A DNA stretch of 64,000 nucleotides from Chloroflexota bacterium (GTDB lineage Bacteria > Chloroflexota > UBA11872), in the NCBI GenBank assembly GCA_022826485.1, contig JAJDUU010000016.1, positions 186,001-250,000 of the forward strand, read 5' to 3'. Under the pieces are notes generated by a model, which had not been told where the DNA came from, searched no databases, and saw only the letters and a list, made by a program, of their open reading frames with translations. Both the position numbers and the translations under genes were made by a program. Of this stretch, positions 1 to 8,257 are shown piece by piece (position 1 is the stretch's first letter; every line of letters begins with the position of its first letter).

Positions 1-987
1 TGCCTGCGCGATGCCTCGGCGGCATCCGCGGAATGGCCGGAAGACTGCGAGCGCTTGCCCTATCCGGAAGGTCTGGAGCAGCTCGCCGCGCGCGACGACG
101 TGGACATCGTGGTGGTGGCGACGATCGGCGGCGACGTCGGCTTCCGGCCCACAGAGGCTGCGCTCCGAGCGGGCAACTCCGTGGCCCTGGCGAGCAAGGA
201 GCTGCTGGTGATGGGCGGCCGGCTGTTCCGCGACCTCGCCGACAGCACGGGCGCCCAGATTCTGCCGATCGACAGCGAGCACAGTGCTCTGTGGCAGTGC
301 CTGGTGGGCGAAGACGCCGGATCCATTCGGCGGCTCATTCTCACGGCGTCGGGTGGGCCATTCCGCGAAACCGACGCCGCCGCCATTCGCGACGCAACCG
401 CCGCGGAAGCACTCAAGCATCCCAACTGGGTCATGGGGCCGAAGATCACCACCGATTCGGCCAGCTTGATGAATAAAGGGCTCGAGGTCATCGAGGCGCA
501 CTGGCTGTTCGATCTTCCCTACGACCACATCGAGGTGATCATTCATCCTGAATCCATCGTGCATTCGATGGTTGAATTCCACGACGGCTCCATAAAAGCC
601 CAGTTGGGAACCCCGGATATGCGTCACCCCATCCAATATGCGTTGGCCTACCCCGAGCGGCTGAACGCCGCCCACTCCAGCCTGGCGTTGGACGAGTTGC
701 GGCAGTTGCGATTCGAAACGCCGGACCTGGAGCGCTTCCCGCTCCTGCGCGCGGCCATGGACGCCGGGCGGGCGGGCGGCACCGCGCCGGCCACGCTGTG
801 CGGCGCCGACGACGCCGCGGTCGAGATCTTCCTGCGCGGCGACCTGAGGTTCGGCGAGATGGTGGACGCCGTGCTGGACGCCATGGCGGCGACGTCCGTG
901 CGGCCACTGGACTCGCTCGACACGGCCCTCGACGCCCATCGGCAGGGCATGGAGCACGTTCGACGGAGCGTCCCGGCCACGTCGTGA
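1..987 (+). CDS. dxr: 1-deoxy-D-xylulose 5-phosphate reductoisomerase (5' end cut by window)
   Basis: Converts 1-deoxyxylulose 5-phosphate to methylerythritol 4-phosphate with NADPH, the committed step of the MEP isoprenoid pathway in the cytosol. The frame is open from base 1, so the N-terminal NADPH-binding GxTGSIG region lies outside the window. Visible family motifs, numbered from the first codon: ALASKEL at 62-68, the metal-binding Asp91-Ser-Glu93 in PIDSEHSA, TASGGPF at 115-121, His140 and the run TTDSASLMNKGLEVIE at 150-165 containing the substrate-contacting Asn158/Lys159 and metal ligand Glu162. A TTG at 55 is an internal codon, not the start. The stop overlaps the GTG start of rseP; with ispG downstream this is a typical dxr-rseP-ispG cluster. 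Confidence 0.96.
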   Translation, partial: CLRDASAASAEWPEDCERLPYPEGLEQLAARDDVDIVVVATIGGDVGFRPTEAALRAGNSVALASKELLVMGGRLFRDLADSTGAQILPIDSEHSALWQCLVGEDAGSIRRLILTASGGPFRETDAAAIRDATAAEALKHPNWVMGPKITTDSASLMNKGLEVIEAHWLFDLPYDHIEVIIHPESIVHSMVEFHDGSIKAQLGTPDMRHPIQYALAYPERLNAAHSSLALDELRQLRFETPDLERFPLLRAAMDAGRAGGTAPATLCGADDAAVEIFLRGDLRFGEMVDAVLDAMAATSVRPLDSLDTALDAHRQGMEHVRRSVPATS

Positions 988-2417
988 ATCCCATCCAGGC
1001 CCTGCTGGACTCGGGCGCGAGCATGGTGGTCGTGATTCCCATATTCCTGGCGCTGCTGTCGCTGATCGTGTTCGTGCACGAGCTGGGGCACTACGCCTTC
1101 GCGCGCCGCTTTGGCGTGGCGGTCCACACCTTCGCGATTGGGCTACCGCCGCGCCTGTGGTCGCGGCTGCGCGGCGACGACGCCATCCCGGCCGAGCCGC
1201 TGGCGCAGGAGGCGGCGTCGCCGGTCGACGGCGCGGTGCGGCTCGTGGGCGCCGCCGACCCGGACGATCCCGGCCTGCGGAACCGCATCCTGCTCTACAA
1301 CGACGTCGAACCGCCGACGCGCGCGGAATTGCGCGCCGCCCAGGCGGAAGGGGCCGTGGGCGCTATCTTGGCAGTGCCGCCGGAGCTGACCGTGCACCTG
1401 TCGGGCGCCGACGCACTGGCGCTGCCGGTGGTCCGCGTCGACGCCGAAACCGGAACGGCGATCGCCGCGCGGCTGCGCCAGGGCGAGCTTCAGGCGGAGC
1501 TGCGCCGGGGCCCGCAGGCGGCTTTCGATGCGGCTGGGGCGTCCATTCACCTTGGCGGCACCCGCTTCGCCATCAACGCCCTGCCGCTGGGCGGATACGT
1601 GCGCCTGGCCGGCGAGTCCGGCGACTTCGATGCACCGCAGGGCTTCGCGCGACGCCAGCCCTGGCAGCGCGCCCTGATCCTGGTGGCCGGTCCGCTGATG
1701 AACTTTCTGCTGGCGCCGATCCTCTTCATGGCGGGCTCGCTGATCGCCGACGAGGTCGGAGCGCGCATCGTGGAGGTCGCCGAGGGCTCGCCGGCGCAAA
1801 GCGCGGGCCTGCTGGCCGACTACCGAATCATGGCGGTCGACGGCGCCGCGGTTTCCAGCGTGAGCGGGCTGATCCGCGCCCTTGACGGCGCGGCTGGGCA
1901 ACCGGTCACCTTTGAGATTCAGCGCGGCTCATCCACCGTCACCGTGCGCGCCGTGCCGCGTGCCGAGCCGCCGCCCGGTGAAGGCCCCTTGGGCATTCGC
2001 ATCGGGCAGGTGCGCGAGTCCGCCCCGCTGCACATCGCGGCCGTGCGCGGCGTGACGCGCACCGTCGAGTCGCTGGCCCTGGTTCCGTTGGCCATTGGGG
2101 AGTGGATCGGCGGCGGACCGGTCCAGGTCGCCGGTCCCGTCGGCATTGCCGCGGTCGTCGACCAGGCGGCGCGCCTCGGTCTCGAACGGGTGCTCTTCCT
2201 GGGCGCGATTCTCTCGGCGCAAATCGGGCTGATCAACCTCTTTCCCTGGCCTGGATTGGACGGCGGCCGGCTGGTCTTCGTGGGCTTCGAGTGGCTCACC
2301 GGTCGGCGGCTGAATCCGCGCCGCGAAGCCGCCTTCCACTTCGTAGGCATCATGCTGCTGATGGCGCTGGCGGTCGTCGTCACGGTCAGCGACGTGCAGC
2401 GCCTGGCGGGGTTCTAG
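984..2417 (+). CDS. rseP: RseP-type site-2 membrane metalloprotease with inserted PA-like domain
   Basis: Intramembrane zinc protease (M50) that cleaves membrane-anchored substrates such as anti-sigma factors. The GTG start at 984 overlaps the dxr stop (GTGA); ATG 1023 is an alternative. TM1 carries the HELGH zinc motif (His32, Glu33, His36). The membrane-reentrant segment NALPLGGYVR is at 198-207, one PDZ domain lies at about 255-340, and the third zinc ligand region FPWPGLDGG precedes the last membrane segment. Unusually, about 125 residues (about 65-190) are inserted between the end of TM1 and the reentrant segment. The insert looks like a protease-associated (PA) domain: RILLYND, then AAQAEGAVGAIL, then LPVVRVDAETG. 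At 477 aa it is longer than single-PDZ relatives. The protease call is firm; the PA assignment is by pattern only. Confidence 0.93.
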   Translation: MNPIQALLDSGASMVVVIPIFLALLSLIVFVHELGHYAFARRFGVAVHTFAIGLPPRLWSRLRGDDAIPAEPLAQEAASPVDGAVRLVGAADPDDPGLRNRILLYNDVEPPTRAELRAAQAEGAVGAILAVPPELTVHLSGADALALPVVRVDAETGTAIAARLRQGELQAELRRGPQAAFDAAGASIHLGGTRFAINALPLGGYVRLAGESGDFDAPQGFARRQPWQRALILVAGPLMNFLLAPILFMAGSLIADEVGARIVEVAEGSPAQSAGLLADYRIMAVDGAAVSSVSGLIRALDGAAGQPVTFEIQRGSSTVTVRAVPRAEPPPGEGPLGIRIGQVRESAPLHIAAVRGVTRTVESLALVPLAIGEWIGGGPVQVAGPVGIAAVVDQAARLGLERVLFLGAILSAQIGLINLFPWPGLDGGRLVFVGFEWLTGRRLNPRREAAFHFVGIMLLMALAVVVTVSDVQRLAGF

Positions 2418-2440
2418 TCCCCGGGGTTGCTGGAGTCTGA

Positions 2441-2452
2441 CCGGTTAACCGG
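2441..2452. repeat. 12-bp perfect palindrome CCGGTTAACCGG
   Basis: A self-complementary 12-mer in the 94-bp gap between rseP and ispG. It has no loop and no T tract, so it does not look like an intrinsic terminator. It could be a protein-binding site; no function is assigned. Confidence 0.5.
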
Positions 2453-2511
2453 CTACGCTCGGAGCGACCCAGGTTCGTGTCTGCATTTGTGCATGGCGAG
2501 GTGAAGCTGCG

Positions 2512-3615
2512 GTGATTCGACGCCGAGGGTCATTCCCCATCAAGGTCCGCGACGTGGAGATTGGCGGTGGCGCGCCGATCAGCGTCCAATCGATGACGAT
2601 CACCGACACGAAGGACGTCGTCGCCACGCTCGCCCAGATCCATGCGCTCGTCGAGGCCGGCTGCGACATCGTGCGTATCGCCGTACCCGACAAGTACGCC
2701 GCCGAGGCGCTGCCGGACATCCGCGCCGGCACCGACGCGCCGCTCGTGGCCGACATTCACTTCGACCACCGGCTGGCGCTCATGGCCGCCGAGGCGGGCA
2801 TGGACTGCCTGCGCATCAATCCCGGCAATATCGGCGGGCGCGAGAAGGTCGAGGCCGTGGTGCGCGCCTGCAAGGAGCGGGAGATCCCGATTCGCATCGG
2901 GGTGAACGCCGGGTCGATCCAGGAGGCCTGGTCCAAGAAGATCGACCGGCGTCCCGAGGGCCAGGAGCTCGTGGAAGCCATGGTCGAGGACGCCCTCGAG
3001 CACGTGAAAATCCTCGAAGACCTCAACTTCGACCAGATCAAGATCTCGCTCAAGTCGTTCGAGGTCGAGGTGACCGTCGAGGCCTACAAGGCCATCGCCC
3101 AGCAGACCATGTATCCCTTCCACATCGGCATCACGGAGTCGGGTCCGCCGCGAACCGGCATCATCCGCTCGGCCGTGGGGCTGGGCAGTCTGCTGTACGA
3201 CGGCTACGGCGACACCATGCGTGTGTCGCTGACGACCGATCCGGTGGAGGAAGTCTTCGTCGCCAACGAGATTCTCAAGGTGCTCGGCCTCAAGGAAGCC
3301 GGTCCTACGATGGTCTCGTGCCCGTCCTGCGGACGCTGCGAGATCGACCTCTTCGGCCTGTCCGACGCGGTGGAAGAAGTGATGGGCACCGTGCAGGAGC
3401 CGCTCAAGGTTGCGGTGATGGGCTGCGTGGTCAACGGCCCGGGCGAGGCGATGGACGCCGATATCGGCATTGCCGGCGGCAAGGGCCGTGGCGTGATCTT
3501 CCGTAAAGGCGAAATCCTGCGCACCGTGGACGAGTCGGACATGCTGCCCGTGCTCACCGACGAGATCCGCAAGCTGGAGGCCGAGTTCGTCGCCAATGGC
3601 GATTCGTCCGACTAG
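2512..3615 (+). CDS. ispG: 4-hydroxy-3-methylbut-2-enyl diphosphate synthase
   Basis: Penultimate enzyme of the MEP isoprenoid pathway, an iron-sulfur protein that converts methylerythritol cyclodiphosphate to HMBPP. The GTG start at 2512 is preceded by a GAGGTG ribosome site about 7 bases upstream. The 367-aa length is normal for the short bacterial form without the plant-type insert. The 4Fe-4S ligands are visible in the C-terminal half: CPSCGRC supplies two Cys, MGCVVNGPGE supplies the third Cys and the Glu. The N-terminal TIM-barrel shows SVQSMT and the INPGN motif. It follows dxr and rseP on the same strand. Confidence 0.97.
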   Translation: MIRRRGSFPIKVRDVEIGGGAPISVQSMTITDTKDVVATLAQIHALVEAGCDIVRIAVPDKYAAEALPDIRAGTDAPLVADIHFDHRLALMAAEAGMDCLRINPGNIGGREKVEAVVRACKEREIPIRIGVNAGSIQEAWSKKIDRRPEGQELVEAMVEDALEHVKILEDLNFDQIKISLKSFEVEVTVEAYKAIAQQTMYPFHIGITESGPPRTGIIRSAVGLGSLLYDGYGDTMRVSLTTDPVEEVFVANEILKVLGLKEAGPTMVSCPSCGRCEIDLFGLSDAVEEVMGTVQEPLKVAVMGCVVNGPGEAMDADIGIAGGKGRGVIFRKGEILRTVDESDMLPVLTDEIRKLEAEFVANGDSSD

Positions 3616-3644
3616 AGTCCCCGGCGTTCCAACGTAGAACCGAT

Positions 3645-4685
3645 ATGACGTCGATGCTTGCCGTGCGCAAGGCCGCGCCCACCCGCGGCGTCGAGCTGGC
3701 CGAGTTGCCGCGGCCGCGGCCCGCCGCCGACGAGTTGCTGATCAAGGTGCGGCGCAGCGGCATCTGCGGCTCGGACAAGCACCTGTATCTCTGGGACGAG
3801 TGGGCGGCGGGCAACTACCCCACGCCGTTCACCCTCGGCCACGAGCTCGTCGGTGAAGTTGCGGAGATGGGGGCCCAGGTGCGGGGATTCGCCCCGGGCG
3901 ACGTCGTGGCCATCGAGAGTCACGTCTTCGACGGCGTCTGCCGCCCCTGCCGCACGGGCAACGCCCACGTCTGCGAGAACCTGCGCATTCTCGGCATCGA
4001 TATCTCGGGCGGATTCGCGGACTATGCCGTCGTGCCCGCGAGAGTCGCCTGGCGCGTGCCACCCACGATTCCCCTGGAGCGGGCGGTGCTCTTCGAGCCG
4101 CTGGGCAACGCGGTGCACGCCACCATGCGCTACGACGTCTCCGGTCAGCCGGTGGCGGTCTATGGGTGCGGTCCGATGGGTCTCATGGCCATCGCCGTGG
4201 CCTACACGGCCGGGGCCTATCCGATCGTGGCCACGGACGTTTCAGCCTATCGCCGCTCGTTGGCCGAGCAGATGGGCGCCCACCTCACGCTGGACGCCGC
4301 CAGCTCGACCGCCGAACAGGACATCGTGGATGCGCTCGGCGAACGACCGACCGTGAGCCTGGAGATGTCCGGGCATCCCACCGCGCTGCGGCAGGCCCTG
4401 CGCGTATCGGCCAATGCCGGGAAGATCGTGTTTCTGGGCATTCCGCCCCAGCCGATCACCATCGACCTGGCGGAGGAGTTCATGTTCAAGGGTCTGGAGG
4501 CCTACGGCGTCACCGGACGCTTGATCTGGGACACCTGGTATCGCACGGAGGCCTTTCTGCAGATCCACGGCGACCTGCTGGAGCCGCTGGTCACCCACAC
4601 GTTTCCGCTGCGCGACTTCGAGGACGCGATGCGGCTGGTGCTCTCGGGCGACTGCGGCAAGGTGTTGCTCGACGTCGACGGCTAG
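3645..4685 (+). CDS. tdh: Zinc-dependent dehydrogenase, L-threonine 3-dehydrogenase-like
   Basis: Medium-chain (MDR) NAD(P)-dependent alcohol dehydrogenase, best matching threonine 3-dehydrogenase: GICGSDKHLYLWDEW follows the Tdh pattern GICGTDVHIYNWDEW, and GHELVGEV supplies the catalytic zinc region. The nucleotide fold has the glycine signature GCGPMG. In the structural-zinc loop the order is D-G-V-C-R-P-C then a Cys nine residues on, so the first of the four usual Cys is Asp. Length 346 aa is normal. It is 29 bp after ispG but functionally unrelated. Substrate is inferred; another polyol or amino-alcohol is possible. Confidence 0.82.
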   Translation: MTSMLAVRKAAPTRGVELAELPRPRPAADELLIKVRRSGICGSDKHLYLWDEWAAGNYPTPFTLGHELVGEVAEMGAQVRGFAPGDVVAIESHVFDGVCRPCRTGNAHVCENLRILGIDISGGFADYAVVPARVAWRVPPTIPLERAVLFEPLGNAVHATMRYDVSGQPVAVYGCGPMGLMAIAVAYTAGAYPIVATDVSAYRRSLAEQMGAHLTLDAASSTAEQDIVDALGERPTVSLEMSGHPTALRQALRVSANAGKIVFLGIPPQPITIDLAEEFMFKGLEAYGVTGRLIWDTWYRTEAFLQIHGDLLEPLVTHTFPLRDFEDAMRLVLSGDCGKVLLDVDG

Positions 4686-5572
4686 CCAAGCGTCAGCAGG
4701 GCCACGCCGGCGGCGCTGACCAGCACGCCAACGATGGCGACGCGTCCGGGCCGCTCGCGCAGGGCGACGCTGCTCAGCACGAGCACGAAGACGGGCGCCG
4801 TGGCGGTGAGCGCGCCGCCGCGCGCCGCGCCGATCGCTTGAATGCCCGAGAGAAACATATAGCCGCCCACCGTGAGGGCCAGCAGTCCGCTGGCGAGCGC
4901 GATCAGGCTGTCGCGGCGTCCCAGGCTGACGGGCGCCCAGCGGCCGCCGGCCGCCAGCGCGGCCAGGTTCAAGCCCAGCGCCGCCAGCGGCATCCGCACG
5001 GCGTTGACGATCTCCGGCGGCAGACCCTCGAGGGCGAGCCTGAGCGCATTCAAGTCGAGCGCGAACAGCAGCGACGCGAGCAAGGCCAGGAGGGCCCCAA
5101 CCGAGGTGCGCAATCGCCATGGTCCCGGCGCCGTCGCGCCGGACCGCGCCGCCGGCTCGATGGCGAGCAGCAGCCCGCCGGCCACGATGAGCACGCCACC
5201 CGCGCCGGCCATCACGGTGAGCGTCTCGCCCAGCAGCGTGACGGCGATCAGGGCCGTGAACAGGGGATAGGTCGAGGCCAGCGCATAGGCTCGCGAGACT
5301 CCAATCCGCGGCACGGCGCGCACGATGAGCACCTCGCCGCCGCCGATCCCAACCACCACCGCCACGAGGATGGCCAACAGATTCACCAGCGGCATGGACA
5401 CCGCCTCGCCCCAGCGGCCGCCGACGGTGACGATGAGCGCGAACGCCACCGCCGGCGCGATGGCGCGCACGGCGGTGATCGACAGCGCCCCGTGCCGCGC
5501 GGTGAGCGGACGCAGCACCACAATGCTCACCGCCCACGAGAGGGCGGCGCCCAGCACCAACAGCTCCGCCAC
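4682..5572 (-). CDS. EamA/DMT-family membrane transporter
   Basis: Inner-membrane permease of the drug/metabolite transporter superfamily with about ten hydrophobic helices arranged as two EamA repeats (roughly residues 1-140 and 155-295). The first repeat ends ETLTVMAGAGGVLIVAGGLLL and the second ends ERPGRVAIVGVLVSAAGVAL, the usual pattern for each repeat. The GTG start has AGAGG 5 bases upstream. The stop codon shares the four bases CTAG with the stop of the convergent tdh-like gene. The substrate cannot be told from sequence; amino acids or other small metabolites are typical. Confidence 0.88.
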   Translation of the reverse strand: MAELLVLGAALSWAVSIVVLRPLTARHGALSITAVRAIAPAVAFALIVTVGGRWGEAVSMPLVNLLAILVAVVVGIGGGEVLIVRAVPRIGVSRAYALASTYPLFTALIAVTLLGETLTVMAGAGGVLIVAGGLLLAIEPAARSGATAPGPWRLRTSVGALLALLASLLFALDLNALRLALEGLPPEIVNAVRMPLAALGLNLAALAAGGRWAPVSLGRRDSLIALASGLLALTVGGYMFLSGIQAIGAARGGALTATAPVFVLVLSSVALRERPGRVAIVGVLVSAAGVALLTLG

Positions 5573-5746
5573 AGACCTCTCCCGGCGGCATGCCGCAACG
5601 CAATGCCCAGCGACGCCTAGCGCAGCCTACGCCGCCGTGGGTCCAAAAACACGGCCCTCCGGGCGTGGGTAGTACCATCGCGTCACAGTTCGGCTTTTGT
5701 ACGGCCTGAATCGACGCGGTTGCGGGGGAGGCTGGGGAGTGGCGGC

Positions 5747-8257
5747 GTGAGCACGACGACGCTGACACCGCTGCGGCGCCAATATCTTGACATAAAACGT
5801 CAACATCCCGAGTCGCTCCTGTTCTTCCGCCTCGGCGACATCTACGAGCTGTTCGACCGCGACGCCGAGGTCGCCGCCGAAGAGCTGCAGATCGTGCTGA
5901 CCTCCCGTGAGTTCGGTCGCAGCGGGCGCACCCCCATGTGCGGCGTGCCGCACCACGCCGTGGCCGGCTACATCGCCAGGCTCGTCGAGGCCGGGCACCG
6001 CGTCGCGGTATGCGACCAGGTGACCGCCGCCGGCAATGGGCTCGTGGATCGCGCGGTCACCCGCGTAATCACGCCTGGCACGGTCGTCGACGAGGACATG
6101 CTGCGGCCGCAGGCGAACAACTACCTCGCGGCCGTCGTCCCCGCGGCCAACCTCGTGGGGTTCGCCTACGCCGACGTGACCACCGGCGAGTTTGCCGCCA
6201 CCGAGGTGCGCCACGACCAGCTTGGGCCGGAGCTCAGCCGCGTGTCGCCGCGCGAGACGCTGGCCTTCGGCGACATCGATCTGCCGGGCGCGGTGACCGG
6301 CGCCGATTGGATGGCCGATCCGGGCACGGCGGAGGAGGCGCTGCGGCGGCACTTCACGGTGCAGGGCCTCGACGGCTTGGGACTCGCCGACCGCCCGCAG
6401 GCGTCGCGCGCCGCGGGGGCGCTGTTGTCCTATGTCACCGAGACGGACGCGCACGCGCTGCACGTGCTGACCGGCCTGCACGTCTACAGCGTGTCGACCT
6501 ACATGGAGCTCGATCCCGCCACGCGGGCGAACCTGGAGCTCGAATCCGGCGGTCGCGCCTCCCGCCGCGACCACAGTTTGCTGGGCGTGCTCGATCACAC
6601 GCGCACGCCGATGGGCGCCCGCCGCTTGCGACGGCACATCGCGCGTCCCTCGCTCGAGCGCGACGTCATCGAGCGGCGCCTGGACCTGGTGGAGGCGCTC
6701 GTCGACGACGCCGACCGCCGGGCGGAGCTGCGCGACGTTCTGAGGTCCGTTGGCGACCTGGAGCGGCTGGCCAACCGCGTGCTGCGGCGCACCGCGAGCG
6801 TCAACGACGTCCGCCGGGTCGCCACGGCGCTCGACAGCCTTGAAACCGTTGTCGAGACGCTCGACGGCGCAGCCGAGGCGCTCGCCGGTCCGCGCGAGCG
6901 TCTCGATACCTGCGACGACGCTCGGGCGTTGATTGCGCACGCCATCGACGACGGCGAGCGCACCATTCGTGCCGGCTACAGCGATGAGTTGGACCGGTTG
7001 GTCGCCGGCGCCGGCTCGGCCAAGGCGTGGATCGCCGCGCTGGAGTCGCAGGAGCGCGAGCGCCTGGGCATCAAGTCGCTCAAGGTTCGGTTCAACCGCG
7101 TGTTCGGCTACTACATCGAGCTTGGCCGCGCCTACGCGGACCGCGTGCCGGACCACTACGAGCGCCGGCAGACCCTCGCCAACGCCGAGCGTTATGTGGT
7201 CCCGGAGCTGAAGGAGCGCGAGGCGGAGGTCCTCAACGCGCAGGAGCAGATCGAGGCACTCGAGTCCCTCCTGTTCGAGGAGGTGGTGGAGCGGCTCGCG
7301 GCCTGGGCGCCCGCCATGCTCGGATCGTCGGCGGCGATCGCTGGGCTGGACGTTGCCGCGTCACTCGCCGAGGTGGCCGTGCTCCAGGCCTACACGCGAC
7401 CACGGCTCACCGACGCCGGCCGCATCGAGATCGAGGCTGGACGACATCCGGTCGTCGAGGCCAGCCAGACCGAACCGTTCGTGCCGAACGACACGCGGCT
7501 TGATCCCGACGATCGACAGATCCTGGTGCTCACCGGACCCAATATGGCCGGCAAGTCCACCTATCTGCGCCAAACGGCGCTGATCGTGCTGCTGGCGCAG
7601 ATCGGCAGCTACGTGCCCGCCGACCGGGCCGAGATCAGCCTGGTGGACCGCATCTTCACGCGCGCCGGCGCCCGCGACGATCTCGCGGCCGGCGCCAGCA
7701 CCTTCATGGTGGAGATGCTGGAGCTGGCCGCCATTCTGTCCCAGGCGACGCCCCGCAGCCTGCTGATCCTGGACGAGATCGGCCGCGGTACGAGCACCTA
7801 CGACGGGATCTCCGTGGCGCAGGCGGTCGTCGAGCACCTGCACCACCATCCGCGGCTGCGCGCCAAGACGATCTTCGCCACGCACTATCACGAGCTGACC
7901 GCGGTGGCCGACATGCTGCCCCGCGTGCACAACGCCAACGTCGCCGTTGCCGAGCAGGGCGAACGCGTCCTGTTTCTGCGGCGCATCGTGGACGGCCCGG
8001 CGGACCGCAGCTACGGCGTGCAGGTGGCCCAGTTGGCGGGCCTGCCGCCGCCCGTGATCCGGCGCGCGCGCGAGATCCTGGTCGAGCTCGAGCGGCTGGC
8101 GACGGGAAGCAAGGCTGCCCCAAGCGTCCAGCTCACGCTGCTGACGCCCGAGGAACACCCCGTCGTAAAGCGGTTGCGCAACCTGGACCCCGAGCAGCTG
8201 AGCCCGCTGGACGCGCTGAGCCTGATCTATGAGCTGCGCAACGAGGCCGATGCATGA
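5747..8257 (+). CDS. mutS: DNA mismatch repair protein MutS with altered mismatch-reading motif
   Basis: Recognises mispaired bases and recruits MutL. The GTG at 5747 is preceded by GGGGAG 7 bases upstream and gives 836 aa, normal for MutS1. The N-terminal domain carries FRLGDIYELF at 27-36, where the family has GDFYE: the intercalating Phe is Ile32 while Glu34 is kept. The ATPase has Walker A GPNMAGKST (about 597-605), the ABC-like signature, Walker B LLILDEIGRGTSTYDG and the H-loop FATHYHEL. The C-terminal SYGVQVAQLAGLP is also typical. The stop overlaps the mutL start (ATGA), so the two are one operon. A copy of the TTGACATAA motif is in codons 14-17. Confidence 0.96.
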   Translation: MSTTTLTPLRRQYLDIKRQHPESLLFFRLGDIYELFDRDAEVAAEELQIVLTSREFGRSGRTPMCGVPHHAVAGYIARLVEAGHRVAVCDQVTAAGNGLVDRAVTRVITPGTVVDEDMLRPQANNYLAAVVPAANLVGFAYADVTTGEFAATEVRHDQLGPELSRVSPRETLAFGDIDLPGAVTGADWMADPGTAEEALRRHFTVQGLDGLGLADRPQASRAAGALLSYVTETDAHALHVLTGLHVYSVSTYMELDPATRANLELESGGRASRRDHSLLGVLDHTRTPMGARRLRRHIARPSLERDVIERRLDLVEALVDDADRRAELRDVLRSVGDLERLANRVLRRTASVNDVRRVATALDSLETVVETLDGAAEALAGPRERLDTCDDARALIAHAIDDGERTIRAGYSDELDRLVAGAGSAKAWIAALESQERERLGIKSLKVRFNRVFGYYIELGRAYADRVPDHYERRQTLANAERYVVPELKEREAEVLNAQEQIEALESLLFEEVVERLAAWAPAMLGSSAAIAGLDVAASLAEVAVLQAYTRPRLTDAGRIEIEAGRHPVVEASQTEPFVPNDTRLDPDDRQILVLTGPNMAGKSTYLRQTALIVLLAQIGSYVPADRAEISLVDRIFTRAGARDDLAAGASTFMVEMLELAAILSQATPRSLLILDEIGRGTSTYDGISVAQAVVEHLHHHPRLRAKTIFATHYHELTAVADMLPRVHNANVAVAEQGERVLFLRRIVDGPADRSYGVQVAQLAGLPPPVIRRAREILVELERLATGSKAAPSVQLTLLTPEEHPVVKRLRNLDPEQLSPLDALSLIYELRNEADA
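5787..5795 (+). repeat. TTGACATAA motif, copy 1
   Basis: Exact 9-mer inside early mutS. The reading frame runs CTT GAC ATA AAA, using the ATA isoleucine codon that is rare in this GC-rich DNA. Part of the polar set described in the findings. Confidence 0.7.

Noticed and set aside
4166-5768. Long reading frames opposite or out of frame with tdh and the EamA gene
   Set aside because: Shadows of GC-rich coding sequence; no family motifs.
7188-7199. TTATGTGGT in mutS as a further motif copy
   Set aside because: Last three bases do not fit TTATGTMAA; counted as a partial match only.
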